DNA of 64,000 nt from CAVYXK01 sp963708245 (GCA_963708245.1 OY970201.1:1922001-1986000), one strand, 5' to 3'; counted from the stretch's first letter, positions 43,324 through 52,058 are shown. The notes: generated from the letters alone by a model not told the origin. Numbers and translations are program-made.

Positions 43324-43365
43324 GGGTCGGGTCGCCGACGCTCCTGCCGCGCGGCGTCCCGATGC
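43324..43365. repeat. Dispersed repeat, copy 2 (42 bp)
   Basis: The unit holds two small hairpins: GTCGG-GTCG-CCGAC and the palindrome GCCGCGCGGC. It is preceded by a TTTTTCCGGGGG tract. The same unit occurs at 46149-46190 with one difference and partly at 41209-41236. The surrounding 43206-43880 contains short frames only. Confidence 0.75.
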
Positions 43366-43880
43366 AGTGGCGGGGGATCGGGTGCAATGCCGGGGGAGCG
43401 AGCGCGAGCTGATGGGCAGGAGGGGCGCGGGGCCAAGCGCGGCCCTAGGTACAGCGCTTCCATGGAACGACTCCTATCGGGGTCTATCCGACACGACCTC
43501 GGCGACCCACGGCGGGACCGGGGCAATAGGCTGGTTTCATGGAATCGCTGCACTAGATCACCATAACTCCGGTGGACAGTGACGCTGCCCGGCGTGGTGA
43601 CATACCACTCGCCTTTGTTGTTCTTCACCGGCTGCGCCGGCCCGGGGAATGCGCGCTGGACGGCCTGCGTCGCGGCGCGATAGATCAAGCGGGAGGCCGG
43701 TGTTGCAGTGCTCTGACCTCCCGCCGCCGAGGCGCCGGCGGGATAGGGCGCCGAGCGACCCCGGAGCTCTGAGATAATGTGCGCCCGCGGTTGAAACCAG
43801 CCGCGGCATCTCTCTGATCCGCAAGTCGGCAGGAATTACCTGCAAGTTCTCGCCACGGCTGCCCCGGGGCAGCGAGTGCC

Positions 43881-44118
43881 TCAGACCGTGCGGAATGTCC
43901 GATGCGCGCTGATCGGGCCGGCGGTGGGCGGCCGGATGGTCTCTGCCCCGCTGCCAGAGCGGACGAAGACCCGTCGCATGTGCTCCGGGCACCAGGCCCG
44001 GCACGGACGGCGCACCGCAGAAGCGTCCCGCCTCGATCCACTGGCACGTCCTGGCCGGCAGCACGAGCGGCGGTTCGAAGCGCTGGGCGACCGGGGGTTG
44101 GACTTTGGCGACGGGCAT
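43881..44118 (-). pseudogene. GcrA-like C-terminal domain protein, one-base frameshift
   Basis: ATG 44118 opens MPVAKVQPPVAQRFEPPLVL, then TCQWIEAGRFCGAPSVPG. With one C removed near 43994 it continues WCPEHMRRVFVRSGSGAET to a stop at 43881, giving 79 residues. CQW, FCGAP and WCxxH match the Cys/His C-terminal element of GcrA cell-cycle regulators, but the DNA-binding N-terminal half is absent. It is either a domain-only relative or a remnant. The next 445 bp (44119-44564) contain no supported gene. Confidence 0.4.
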
Positions 44119-44564
44119 GGCGACTCAGGGTCAGGGAAATTCCTTCAGGCGCGATAACACCGCGACTCGAAGCAGCAACGATCTACGTTCGATAAATTCG
44201 CTTCCCGCCAGCACTGCACGATTGCCCGCAAGCGCGACATGGGCGAGCATCGCCGCAATGGGAAAGGACGTGATCCTGCTCGGCGAGGTGGCCGCACGTG
44301 GGGCGACGATGATCGAAGTTCGCTGCGGGCGGTGCGATCGCGTGGGCCGGCTCAGTGTCGCCGGCTGCTCGCCGAGCGTGGGCCGAATACAGCCATGAGC
44401 GAGGTCATGCGCGCACAGCTGGGCGATTACCCGCTCAAGGACAGCACGCAGCTGCAGAACCGCTGCGACCCTTACTGCCCGGACTTGGTTCGGCTATTTC
44501 ACAAGCCCGGCCCGGGCTGAGATTGCTAGCGATAAGTATCATTCTCGGCGGCGGAGTGAAGAGG

Positions 44565-45410
44565 ATGGTGGGCGCAACTCGCAACGTGGGCGCGGGTTCA
44601 GAGGGCGCAGCCGTGAGCAAACCCAAGTCGGTGCGCTGGCGACAGTATCAAGACGAAGTTGCAGCCGTCTTTCGCGCCAAGGGTTGTGACGCGACAACGA
44701 ACGCCACTGTCGAAGGGGCCCGAGGAATCCACGAAGTGGACGTCCGGGTCGACTTCGACAAGGTTGGAATACCTTGCCTATGGATAGTCGAATGTAAGTA
44801 TTGGAATACCAAGGTCACAAAAGAAAAAGTCATGGTGCTAAGGGAGATCGTCGAAGACTGTGGCGCTGATCGTGGTGTGTTGGTGTCGAAGGTAGGCTTC
44901 CAATCTGGAGCGATTCGTGCCTCGCAAAAGACAAACATCACTCTGACATCGATCGATGACCTGCAGGAATACATTGACGATAAAGTCGCGGAACTATCCG
45001 CACAGCTCGCCGAGTATCTGTGCCCTCACTGCGGTTCAGCTCTAGTAGTCCGTGCACCGTACGAGGATGATGAACATAGTGGGCTTGTGGAAAGTTTTGA
45101 ATGTGGTTTTGAGAGGGGCGGGTGGGTCGAACGGCCGTGCCCGTTTGGCACCGACTTTCCAAAGCTAGAGGACTTTGATCTGAGCATATGCCAAATTGGT
45201 GCTGACTATATTTGTTATCCAAGGGCGAAAACTGAGATGGCCAGAAGGATTGAGCTGCAGACTGGGTACGGACGGACAGCCGAGGAAGCAAGAGAGGTCG
45301 TCATCGAACACTACAATTACTTGATAACCCCGCCGCACCAAGAATTCCGAGGCAAACGGATATTTCGTTCCGTAGGTCGCCGCACTCGTACTTTTCGCGG
45401 ACGATCATAA
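44565..45410 (+). CDS. Mrr-like restriction endonuclease with putative zinc ribbon
   Basis: A 281-residue protein from ATG 44565 (GGAG eight bases upstream; GTG 44613 is an alternative). The PD-(D/E)XK nuclease core is seen as QYQDEVAAVFRAKGCDATTN, IHEVDVRVDF (catalytic Asp) and LWIVECKYW (ExK), then VVEDCGADRGVLVSKVGF-type strands. It matches the Mrr_cat/REase_2 group. After the nuclease, CPHCGS and further Cys near ECGF and RPCPF may form a zinc ribbon. No methylase is nearby, so a modification-dependent or other defence nuclease role is inferred. Confidence 0.7.
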   Translation: MVGATRNVGAGSEGAAVSKPKSVRWRQYQDEVAAVFRAKGCDATTNATVEGARGIHEVDVRVDFDKVGIPCLWIVECKYWNTKVTKEKVMVLREIVEDCGADRGVLVSKVGFQSGAIRASQKTNITLTSIDDLQEYIDDKVAELSAQLAEYLCPHCGSALVVRAPYEDDEHSGLVESFECGFERGGWVERPCPFGTDFPKLEDFDLSICQIGADYICYPRAKTEMARRIELQTGYGRTAEEAREVVIEHYNYLITPPHQEFRGKRIFRSVGRRTRTFRGRS

Positions 45411-45620
45411 GAACCCTGCTCCCGCGTGGTCCTTGAAACTGTCGGCCCGACGAACGTAGCCGCGCAAAGTATCCACGCTCTTGCGTCGCGACACGTCCGT
45501 CATTTTGAAGATCGACGCGCCATGCTCGGCGGCGCTGGTGAGAAAGCCTGCCCGCAGTGAGTGAGCAGCGAAGCTCTTGGGGTTGACGCCTGCGCGCACG
45601 GTGGGCGCCCGCGTGCCTGC
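45405..45620 (-). pseudogene. Tyrosine recombinase C-terminal fragment
   Basis: The minus strand reads VNPKSFAAHSLRAGFLTSAA, then GASIFKMTDVSRRKSVDTLR, GYVRRADSFKDHAGAGFL and stop. HSLRAGF holds the conserved His and Arg of the integrase box, and the Tyr lies in LRGYVRR. No N-terminal or core-binding domain remains upstream of about 45620, so the fragment is inactive. It overlaps the end of the Mrr-like gene by 6 bp. Confidence 0.75.
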
Positions 45621-45735
45621 GCCAGCCGGACCTCGGCCTCAACCCGAGGAACGATGCATGACGCCCGCTCAATTCGCATGGAACGCCGTCGCGGCCCGCA
45701 ACCGCCTGCCGCACGGTCACGTTCGGCAGGGCTAG

Positions 45736-46097
45736 CAACGAATGGCTGGGATGCCAGCGCGCCGCTTACCTGCCGTCAATACCTGCCTGGCACGATCGGC
45801 GCGTGCGAGTTCGATGCCACGATCACTATCGGTGCCCAGCGGCTTGAGACGGCCGGCTTGGCGAACCGCTGTGACGAGGCTGCGGCAGCCGTCCGCCAAG
45901 CGGTCGAGCGTATGGATGGGGCGAATTGGATCGATGTTATGGCAACCGCCATCTCGATCCCCAGGCGCTACCCGATGAGCGTCGTGTATCCGCGCGGCCG
46001 CTGCCTAACGCCCGATACGGAGGAGTGGCGCGAGCTACAGCGGACCGTCGAGGCTGTGGCAGCGGCTGCACTTGTGGCCGCTGGCGCGCCATTCTAG
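45736..46097 (+). CDS. Doubtful ORF of unknown function
   Basis: The C-terminal ~120 codons have reasonable character (GACEFDATITIGAQRLETAG, VERMDGANWIDVMATAISIP, TEEWRELQRTVEAVAAAALV). There is no good start near the coding-like part; the frame opens much further upstream through antisense integrase sequence. It may be the rest of a truncated gene. Confidence 0.3.
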
Positions 46098-46148
46098 GGC
46101 ACCGCCCCCAGCCGGTGCGCTGGAGCGATTTTTTCCGGGGGGGGCCGG

Positions 46149-46190
46149 GGGTCGGGTCGCCGACGCTCCTGCCGCGCTGCGTCCCGATGC
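46149..46190. repeat. Dispersed repeat, copy 3 (42 bp)
   Basis: Identical to 43324-43365 except for one base (GCTGC for GCGGC) and also preceded by a TTTTTTCCGGGG tract. It lies in the gap between the doubtful ORF and the PAS gene. Confidence 0.75.
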
Positions 46191-46355
46191 CTGGGCGGAG
46201 CTTTACGTGGCCCAACTGGCTGATCTGCTGGTCGGTCACGCGAGGCATATGGGCGGCTTCCGGCGCCTTATGCCCGGCCAAAGGTCACTCGCAGGGTCAC
46301 TTGCAGAGCCTCTCGGCCCCTGATTTGGTCGCTCGTTCATGCATAAGATGCTGAT

Positions 46356-47249
46356 TTATCTCAATATTTCTCTCAGAAGTGCTTGCTGGATCGAGTGATG
46401 CTCCAGCACCACGCGGATAATGCTGCTCGCCGATCCTGCCACCATGCGGTCGTCAGCGTCCCAGCCGCGTGGGCCAGGCGGCCGCCACAGCGCGAGCACG
46501 ACCGTTTCTCCGAATCGGGTCTGGCACGGCGACACAAGGATGGGCCGCCCGTCCGACTGGTCGGTCAAGATCGAGCCAGCTTCGTCGGCGCGTTGCAGCA
46601 GCGCCGCGATGGTGTTCAGCACAAAGCCGGCCCCCGCTCCGGTTTGGTGCAGGACCACCGGGCCCTCTGCCACCACGGCCGCGCCCTCGGCCCCGACGGC
46701 GTTAGCCAACTCTTCCAACACGGCGCGCATCATTCGGGGAGCGAGCACTTCCTGACGCATGCGCGAGAGTATGCCGTCGATGACCGCGGCCCGACGCAGG
46801 GCAGCCGCGGCGAAACCCTCCTGCCCGTCCTGATCGGTGACATCCATGCCGAGGCCGCGGGCGCCGACGATCCGGCCGGCGGCATCCAGCAGCGGTGCCG
46901 AGGCGAACACGAGACAAGCGACCGACCCGTCCCCCCGCCGGATCCAGGCGCGCCGGCCGCGGAGCGGTGTGGCTGGACGAAACGGGTTGACGCCGACCAA
47001 CCCCTCGCCGCCGGCAAGGAGCGAGTCGCTGGGTTTCCCAAGCAGTTCTGAGGCCGACCAACCGAGTGCGGGGTCCGGCATCACGAAAGCGATCCGGTGC
47101 GCCGCATCCGTCTCAAACACGAGGTCGGCGGCGATGCTGACCAGGTCGCGCCAGCGCTGCCGGCTTTCTGCCAGGGCGCCGCGCAAGGGATTGCCGTTTG
47201 GGCTGGCGCGAGCCGCATCGGAAGCGGCGGCGATGTCAGTCATGGGCAC
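46356..47249 (-). CDS. PAS-domain protein
   Basis: A 297-residue soluble protein. A PAS domain occupies about residues 30-150: WRDLVSIAADLVFETDAAHR, FVMPDPALGWSASELLGKPS, LLDAAGRIVGARGLGMDVTD. A helical linker and a GAF-like second half follow (ALRRAAVIDGILSRMRQEVL, VVAEGPVVLHQTGAGAGF, FGETVVLALWRPPG). No kinase, cyclase or DNA-binding output is present, so it may bind a ligand and signal through a partner. It is divergent from dapD. GTG/ATG alternatives two codons apart do not matter. Confidence 0.75.
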   Translation of the reverse strand: MPMTDIAAASDAARASPNGNPLRGALAESRQRWRDLVSIAADLVFETDAAHRIAFVMPDPALGWSASELLGKPSDSLLAGGEGLVGVNPFRPATPLRGRRAWIRRGDGSVACLVFASAPLLDAAGRIVGARGLGMDVTDQDGQEGFAAAALRRAAVIDGILSRMRQEVLAPRMMRAVLEELANAVGAEGAAVVAEGPVVLHQTGAGAGFVLNTIAALLQRADEAGSILTDQSDGRPILVSPCQTRFGETVVLALWRPPGPRGWDADDRMVAGSASSIIRVVLEHHSIQQALLREILR

Positions 47250-47417
47250 CAGCGGTTCCGGAGAGTGCCCATTTCACGCAGAGAACGACTAAGGAAAGGT
47301 TTCCGCCCGTCGGTGTTCCCCGACACTGACCCGACCGGCTGAGCGCGTTGACACCGTGCGGACCGCTGCGCATGGTCCGGCCGCTTATGCCCACCGTGCC
47401 CCGTCCAGGACTCGATT

Positions 47418-48257
47418 ATGCCCGTGCATGAGTTGCAACAACGTATCGAAGAGCTGTGGGAGCAGCGGGACGGGCTGTCGCCCTCCACGGGCGGCGAGGC
47501 ACGCCGCGTTGTTGAGGCGGCACTCGATGCGCTCGACACCGGCGCCGTGCGCGTCGCTGAACCCCTCGACGGTGGGTGGCGGGTCAACCAGTGGCTCAAG
47601 AAGGTGGTGCTCCTGTCGTTCCGGCTGACCGATTCGGTACCCATGAGTGGGCCGGGCGGAGCGCCGGTGTTCGACAAGGTGCCGATGAAATTTGCCGGCT
47701 GGGGCGAGAACCGGTTCCGCGAGGCCGGCTTCCGCGCCGTGCCCGGGGCGGTCGTGCGCCGTTCCGCCTATATCGCCCCGGGCGTCGTGCTGATGCCGAG
47801 CTTCGTCAATGCCGGCGCTTATGTCGATCGCAACACCATGGTCGATACCTGGGCCACGGTCGGAAGCTGTGCGCAGATCGGTAAGAACTGCCATTTGTCG
47901 GGTGGCGTCGGTATCGGCGGCGTGCTGGAACCGTTGCAGGCGAACCCGGTCGTGATCGAAGACGACTGCTTCATCGGTGCCCGATCGGAAGTCGCCGAAG
48001 GCGTGGTTGTCGAACGCGGCAGCGTGCTGTCGATGGGCGTGTTCATCGGCGCTTCGACCAAGGTGATCGACCGGAGTACCGGCAAGATCCATATCGGTCG
48101 CGTACCTTCGTACTCAGTGGTGGTTCCGGGCTCGCTGCCCGGTCGCGCGTTGCCGGACGGCTCGCCCGGTCCTGGGCTCTATTGTGCGGTGATCGTCAAG
48201 CGGGTCGATGCGCAGACCCGCGCGAAGACCTCCATCAACGAGTTGCTGCGCGAGTGA
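47418..48257 (+). CDS. dapD: Tetrahydrodipicolinate N-succinyltransferase
   Basis: A 279-residue enzyme of the succinylase branch of lysine/diaminopimelate synthesis. It transfers succinyl from succinyl-CoA to tetrahydrodipicolinate. The N-terminal helical domain is followed by the left-handed beta-helix with hexapeptide repeats: VVRRSAYIAPGVVLMPSFVN, GAYVDRNTMVDTWATVGSCA, GGVLEPLQANPVVIEDDCFI. The length is as expected. dapE starts inside its stop codon (GTGA overlap), so the two are translationally coupled. Confidence 0.95.
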   Translation: MPVHELQQRIEELWEQRDGLSPSTGGEARRVVEAALDALDTGAVRVAEPLDGGWRVNQWLKKVVLLSFRLTDSVPMSGPGGAPVFDKVPMKFAGWGENRFREAGFRAVPGAVVRRSAYIAPGVVLMPSFVNAGAYVDRNTMVDTWATVGSCAQIGKNCHLSGGVGIGGVLEPLQANPVVIEDDCFIGARSEVAEGVVVERGSVLSMGVFIGASTKVIDRSTGKIHIGRVPSYSVVVPGSLPGRALPDGSPGPGLYCAVIVKRVDAQTRAKTSINELLRE

Positions 48258-49393
48258 GCGACCCGGTTGCGTCGCTTGCCGATCCGTTGCCCCTTGCGCA
48301 AGCGCTGATCCGCTGTCCCTCGGTGACGCCGGCCGATGCCGGGGCGCAAGCGATACTGGCCGACGCACTGGAACGGCTGGGCTTCACAGTGACGCGGCTA
48401 CGCTTCGGCGAAATCGAGAACCTGTTCGCCCGTCGCGGCTCCGATAGCCCACATGTCTGCTTCGCCGGCCATACGGACGTCGTACCGCCGGGTGCCGCTG
48501 TCTGGACTGGTGTTCCGTTCAGCGCCGAGATCCGCGATGGCGTGCTGTATGGCCGCGGCGCCTGCGACATGAAGGGCGCGATCGCCGCCTTCGTCGCCGC
48601 TGCGGCTCAGTACCTCATGGCAGGTCCGCTACGCGGGTCGATCAGCCTGCTGATCACCGGCGACGAGGAAGGCCCAGCCGTCGATGGCACGGTGCGCGTG
48701 CTCGGTTGGATGCAGGCGCACGGCCACATCCCAGATTTCTGCATTGTCGGGGAGCCGACCTGCCCCACACACCTGGGCGAGATGATCAAGATCGGCCGGC
48801 GCGGAAGCCTGAACGCAGGGATCACGGTGCACGGGACGCAGGGGCACGTCGCTTACCCTCATCGCGCCGACAATCCCGTTCACCGGCTAATCCGTGCGCT
48901 GGCCGCGCTGACGGCGGCGCCGCTCGACGCCGGCAGCGAGTGGTTCGAGCCGTCCAGCCTTCAGATCAGCAGCGTCGATGTGGGCAATCCGGCAACGAAC
49001 GTAATCCCGGCCGCCGCCCGGGCGATGCTGAACATCCGGTTCAACGATCTTCACAGCGGCGCGGCGTTAACGGCTTGGCTGCGCGCCGCGATCGCCCAGC
49101 ATGCGGAGCGGTTCGATCTCGACATGTCGGTCAGCGGAGAATCATTCCTGACCCAGCCTGGCGACATGGTGAATCGACTTCGCGCTGCGATCGCGCGGCA
49201 GACCGGGATCGAACCCAAGCTCGATACCGGGGGCGGCACCTCGGATGCGCGATTTATCGCCGGTTTTTGTCCCGTGGCGGAGTTCGGGCTTGTCGGGGCC
49301 AGCATGCATCAGGCGAACGAGCATGTGCCAGTAGCCGAGCTGCGGGAGCTGGCGGGCATCTATCGCGCGATGCTCGGAGCCTTGCTCGCATGA
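48254..49393 (+). CDS. dapE: Succinyl-diaminopimelate desuccinylase
   Basis: A 379-residue M20-family zinc hydrolase from GTG 48254. It removes succinate from N-succinyl-LL-diaminopimelate. Metal-site motifs are FAGHTDVVPPG, GRGACDMKGAIAAFV, ITGDEEGPAVDGTV and VGEPTCPTHLGE, with the last His in VGASMHQANEH. The dimerisation domain includes GTQGHVAYPHRADNPVHRLI. Coupled to dapD on its 5' side and to a membrane-protein gene on its 3' side (ATGA overlap). Confidence 0.95.
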   Translation: MSDPVASLADPLPLAQALIRCPSVTPADAGAQAILADALERLGFTVTRLRFGEIENLFARRGSDSPHVCFAGHTDVVPPGAAVWTGVPFSAEIRDGVLYGRGACDMKGAIAAFVAAAAQYLMAGPLRGSISLLITGDEEGPAVDGTVRVLGWMQAHGHIPDFCIVGEPTCPTHLGEMIKIGRRGSLNAGITVHGTQGHVAYPHRADNPVHRLIRALAALTAAPLDAGSEWFEPSSLQISSVDVGNPATNVIPAAARAMLNIRFNDLHSGAALTAWLRAAIAQHAERFDLDMSVSGESFLTQPGDMVNRLRAAIARQTGIEPKLDTGGGTSDARFIAGFCPVAEFGLVGASMHQANEHVPVAELRELAGIYRAMLGALLA

Positions 49394-49980
49394 GCGGTCG
49401 GCTCCGCCGGCAGCCTCCGCTCGGGGCGAGCATCGTTCGCGGCATCCTGTTGCTAGCCCGTGGCCGCGCCGACGGGTTGCGGCAGTTCGGCGACACGCCC
49501 TCGGCATTCCTGGCCAGCCTCGCCCCGCTGATCGCGTTCCCGTTGGTCGGTGCGGGGCTGATGCTGGCGCATGGCGGCGGCGTGCCTGCTCTGACCCAAT
49601 TACTGGCGACGTTCTGCGCTCTGCTGGCGCCCCCAGTGCTGTCGTATGAGCCGGCGCGACTGTGGCATCGCGAGGTGCAGTGGCTGCGCTTCGCTACTGC
49701 GTTCAACTGGTGCCAGTGGGCCATTCCTATGCTGGCAGCGGTACTACTGACGCTCGTGTATCCGGCGCTCCTTGGGGCGACGGACACGGAGACCGCCGGG
49801 ATCATCGTGATCGCCGCAGTGGCCGGTTATGCTCTTTGGCTACACTGGTTCCTGGCCCGGCACGCTCTGATGATCTCCGGACTGCGGGCAGCGCTGCTGG
49901 TCCTGGTGGTCAATCTCGGCACAGTGGTGTTGATACTCGGTCCGCGGCTGTTGGTCGCGGGCGGCTGGTCGAGGTTGTAG
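49390..49980 (+). CDS. Membrane protein of the dap operon, paralogue 1
   Basis: A 196-residue protein with about five hydrophobic segments, starting at ATG 49390 within the dapE stop (ATGA). It begins with a short basic stretch and SIVRGILLLARGRADGLRQF, then LAPLIAFPLVGAGLMLAHGG and WLRFATAFNWCQWAIPML. It resembles the next gene in helix pattern and in the ARGRAxG and FNWCxW/WNWCNV motifs, so the two are probably an old duplication. The function is unknown; tight coupling to dapE suggests a conserved operon. Confidence 0.75.
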   Translation: MSGRLRRQPPLGASIVRGILLLARGRADGLRQFGDTPSAFLASLAPLIAFPLVGAGLMLAHGGGVPALTQLLATFCALLAPPVLSYEPARLWHREVQWLRFATAFNWCQWAIPMLAAVLLTLVYPALLGATDTETAGIIVIAAVAGYALWLHWFLARHALMISGLRAALLVLVVNLGTVVLILGPRLLVAGGWSRL

Positions 49981-49988
49981 GGGCTGGG

Positions 49989-50549
49989 ATGAGCTCGACC
50001 GCTTCGGTGTTCTCGGGTCTTCAGGGTGCGCTGCTGTTGGCACGAGGCCGGGCCGAGGGCGTCGGCTACGTCTCCGACGACATGCGCAACGCGGCGCGCA
50101 GCTTCTGGGCGGCGGTTATTTGTGCCCCCCTCTTTGTGGCGGTCCTGGGGTTGAGCTGGATCGAGAACGGATATCCCGCCGACCCGCCACACGCCGCGGC
50201 ACTGGAATTCTTGTCCTACGTGATCGGCTGGACCGGCTATGCGGTAATCTCGCGCCCGATCGTCGCAGCGGTGCGCCGCGCGCAGCATTGGCCGCGGTTC
50301 ATAGCGGTGTGGAACTGGTGCAACGTTGTGCAATACGCGATGCTGCTGGTGGCGATGCTGCCAGGGGTGCTCGGTGCGCCCTACTGGCTGAGTGAAACGA
50401 CGCAGCTCGTCGGGCAAGGCTGGGCGCTATGGCTCGAATGGTTCGCGATCCGCCTGGCGCTGGGCGTGACAGGCGTGCAGGCCGGAGTCGTGATGGCGCC
50501 GGACGTGTTGCTGGGGCTGTTTCTGGCTGCGATCGTTGGCGGTGGGTAG
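49989..50549 (+). CDS. Membrane protein of the dap operon, paralogue 2
   Basis: A 186-residue protein eight bases after paralogue 1. It starts MSSTASVFSGLQGALLLARG with RAEGVGY, then AVICAPLFVAVLGLSWIENG, RFIAVWNWCNVVQYAMLLVA and WFAIRLALGVTGVQAGVVM. About four to five membrane helices are likely. It shares the N-terminal ARGRAEG and central WNWC motif with the preceding gene. No function is assigned. Confidence 0.75.
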   Translation: MSSTASVFSGLQGALLLARGRAEGVGYVSDDMRNAARSFWAAVICAPLFVAVLGLSWIENGYPADPPHAAALEFLSYVIGWTGYAVISRPIVAAVRRAQHWPRFIAVWNWCNVVQYAMLLVAMLPGVLGAPYWLSETTQLVGQGWALWLEWFAIRLALGVTGVQAGVVMAPDVLLGLFLAAIVGGG

Positions 50550-50578
50550 CCTGATCGTGCGAAGCGAAAACGCGCTCG

Positions 50579-50598
50579 CCGGTACGACGTTGTACCGG
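50579..50598. promoter_or_regulatory. 20-bp palindrome upstream of the DUF433 gene
   Basis: CCGGTACGACGTTGTACCGG is a near-perfect 20-bp palindrome (18 of 20 symmetric), 51 bp before ATG 50650. Its size and position suit an autoregulatory operator for the DUF433/antitoxin-like protein. Confidence 0.45.
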
Positions 50599-50649
50599 AT
50601 TGCACCGGCATCCTGCACCGCCTGAATTCATGACCCGAGGACATGAATA

Positions 50650-51216
50650 ATGGCCACAACAACCTACACGCCCCGGGAGGTCGCGGCGGTCTCGGGTGCC
50701 GATCTGAGGGTAATTGAGAAGGCGATCAACACGAGGGCGATTCCCGCTCGAACAGTCGGGCGGGCGAGACGGCGGCAGCTCGACGAGACCGCGTTGCTTG
50801 CCTTCGCGCTTGCCGAGGCACTGCCGACCGAGCTGCATCTGCCGCCAGGCGCCGCCTATCAACTGCTTCTCCGCGACAGCAACGTGAACGATCGTGGCGA
50901 GCTGGCGATCGGCGACCTTGTGCGGATCGATACCAACAAGGCGTTGGCAGCGGCACGCAGACGTCTCGAGCTTTATGACCACGCACGGCAACTCATCGTC
51001 CGCGATCCGAAGATACTGGACGGCGCGCCCACGATCCGGGGAACTCGTATCACGGCGCAATCAATTCTAGGCCGGCTCGAGGCCGGTGATGGGATCGAGA
51101 AAGTCCTTGAGGATTATCCCGATCTCGATCGGGAGACGGTAGAGGCCGCTGCCATTTACGCCAAAGCAAATCCGCCGTTCGGGCGACCATACAAGTTACG
51201 GCGCCGCGTTTTCTGA
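50650..51216 (+). CDS. DUF433 antitoxin-like protein
   Basis: A 188-residue protein. The N-terminal part is a MerR-like helix-turn-helix (YTPREVAAVSGADLRVIEKA, then RRRQLDETALLAFALAEALP). The C-terminal DUF433 domain reads IVRDPKILDGAPTIRGTRIT, LGRLEAGDGIEKVLEDYPDL and VEAAAIYAKANPP. DUF433 proteins are often antitoxins (VapB45 type) followed by a PIN or DUF5615 toxin. No toxin gene follows here, so this is an orphan or has another role. Confidence 0.8.
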   Translation: MATTTYTPREVAAVSGADLRVIEKAINTRAIPARTVGRARRRQLDETALLAFALAEALPTELHLPPGAAYQLLLRDSNVNDRGELAIGDLVRIDTNKALAAARRRLELYDHARQLIVRDPKILDGAPTIRGTRITAQSILGRLEAGDGIEKVLEDYPDLDRETVEAAAIYAKANPPFGRPYKLRRRVF

Positions 51217-51349
51217 CCGCACGGCCGCCTGCACGGTTCGCGACTACAAGTTGCCTTGAGATAGGCGTACCGGCGAAATTCTGCTTGTCTCCATTGTCTC
51301 GCGCGGCCATCTCGCGCATTCCCGGACCATTGGAGCGGAGGACTCCGTC

Positions 51350-51595
51350 ATGCCAGATCAAACCACGGACCAGCCGATCCTGGAGCACATCCAGCAGCTT
51401 GTGGCCGAAGAGCAGCATCTGCGTGGCCACGCGGCGCCATCCGATGCCGATCTCGACCGGTTGGGGAAGCTCGAAGTCGAGCTAGACCAGTGCTGGGACC
51501 TGTTGCGCCAACGCCGGGCACTGCGCGAGTTCGGACGCGATCCGTCAGATGCGCAGGTCCGCCCGGCCTCGGTGGTCGAGAAATATGTCGGCTGA
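51350..51595 (+). CDS. DUF2630 family protein
   Basis: An 81-residue helical protein with the DUF2630 pattern: ILEHIQQLVAEEQHLRGH, LDRLGKLEVELDQCWDLLRQ, RRALREFGRDPSDAQVRPAS and the terminal VVEKYVG. It has full family length and a two-helix coiled-coil shape. The function is unknown. It is convergent with the CBS gene. Confidence 0.85.
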   Translation: MPDQTTDQPILEHIQQLVAEEQHLRGHAAPSDADLDRLGKLEVELDQCWDLLRQRRALREFGRDPSDAQVRPASVVEKYVG

Positions 51596-51638
51596 AGGGA
51601 TCGGGAGGGACATCGCGTCGGCAACTCGCTTTGCGGTG

Positions 51639-52058
51639 TCAAATCCGCTCCCAGATCCCGGTTTCCTCGTCCAGCCGGTCCTGCTCCAGCCCCCGAAAGT
51701 CGCCGCGCGATACCACGCCGATCACAATTCCCCCTTCCACCACGGGGACGTGGCGAAACCCGCCGTCGTGCATCAGCCGGAGCGCCTCGATAGCCGTGCA
51801 GCCAGGCGGCATAGTATGCGGCTTGCGCGTCATCACATGCTTCAACTGCGCTTCTGAAGGGTTGTTGCCTTGGGCGAGGCAACGGACCGCGTCACGACCG
51901 GTGAAGATGCCGACGAGCTCACCCTTGGCGTCTGTCACCAGCACGGCTCCCACACGTCGGTCGTGCATGTGCTTGCACGCCATCTGAACAGGCGTGTCTG
52001 GTGGTAGCGTCAGTGGACGCTGGTTCCGCACGATTTCCGCCATCTGACGATTCGTCAT
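51639..52058 (-). CDS. CBS-pair domain protein 1
   Basis: About 139 residues from ATG 52058, a tandem CBS pair: VRNQRPLTLPPDTPVQMACK with RVGAVLVTDAKGELVGIFTG, then HVMTRKPHTMPPGCTAIEAL with RHVPVVEGGIVIGVVSRGDF. CBS pairs bind adenosine nucleotides and sense energy charge. It lies downstream of the N-ATPase operon on the same strand, but has its own Crp/Fnr-like site at 52115-52128, so it may be transcribed separately. A longer start at 52115 would overlap that site. Confidence 0.85.
   Translation of the reverse strand: MTNRQMAEIVRNQRPLTLPPDTPVQMACKHMHDRRVGAVLVTDAKGELVGIFTGRDAVRCLAQGNNPSEAQLKHVMTRKPHTMPPGCTAIEALRLMHDGGFRHVPVVEGGIVIGVVSRGDFRGLEQDRLDEETGIWERI

Noticed and set aside
43272..43688. 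Minus-strand ORF with GEWYVTTPGSVTVHRSYGDL
   Set aside because: The first ~55 codons look somewhat protein-like, but the rest is antisense to the dispersed repeat and the frame lacks a clear start; not enough to call.
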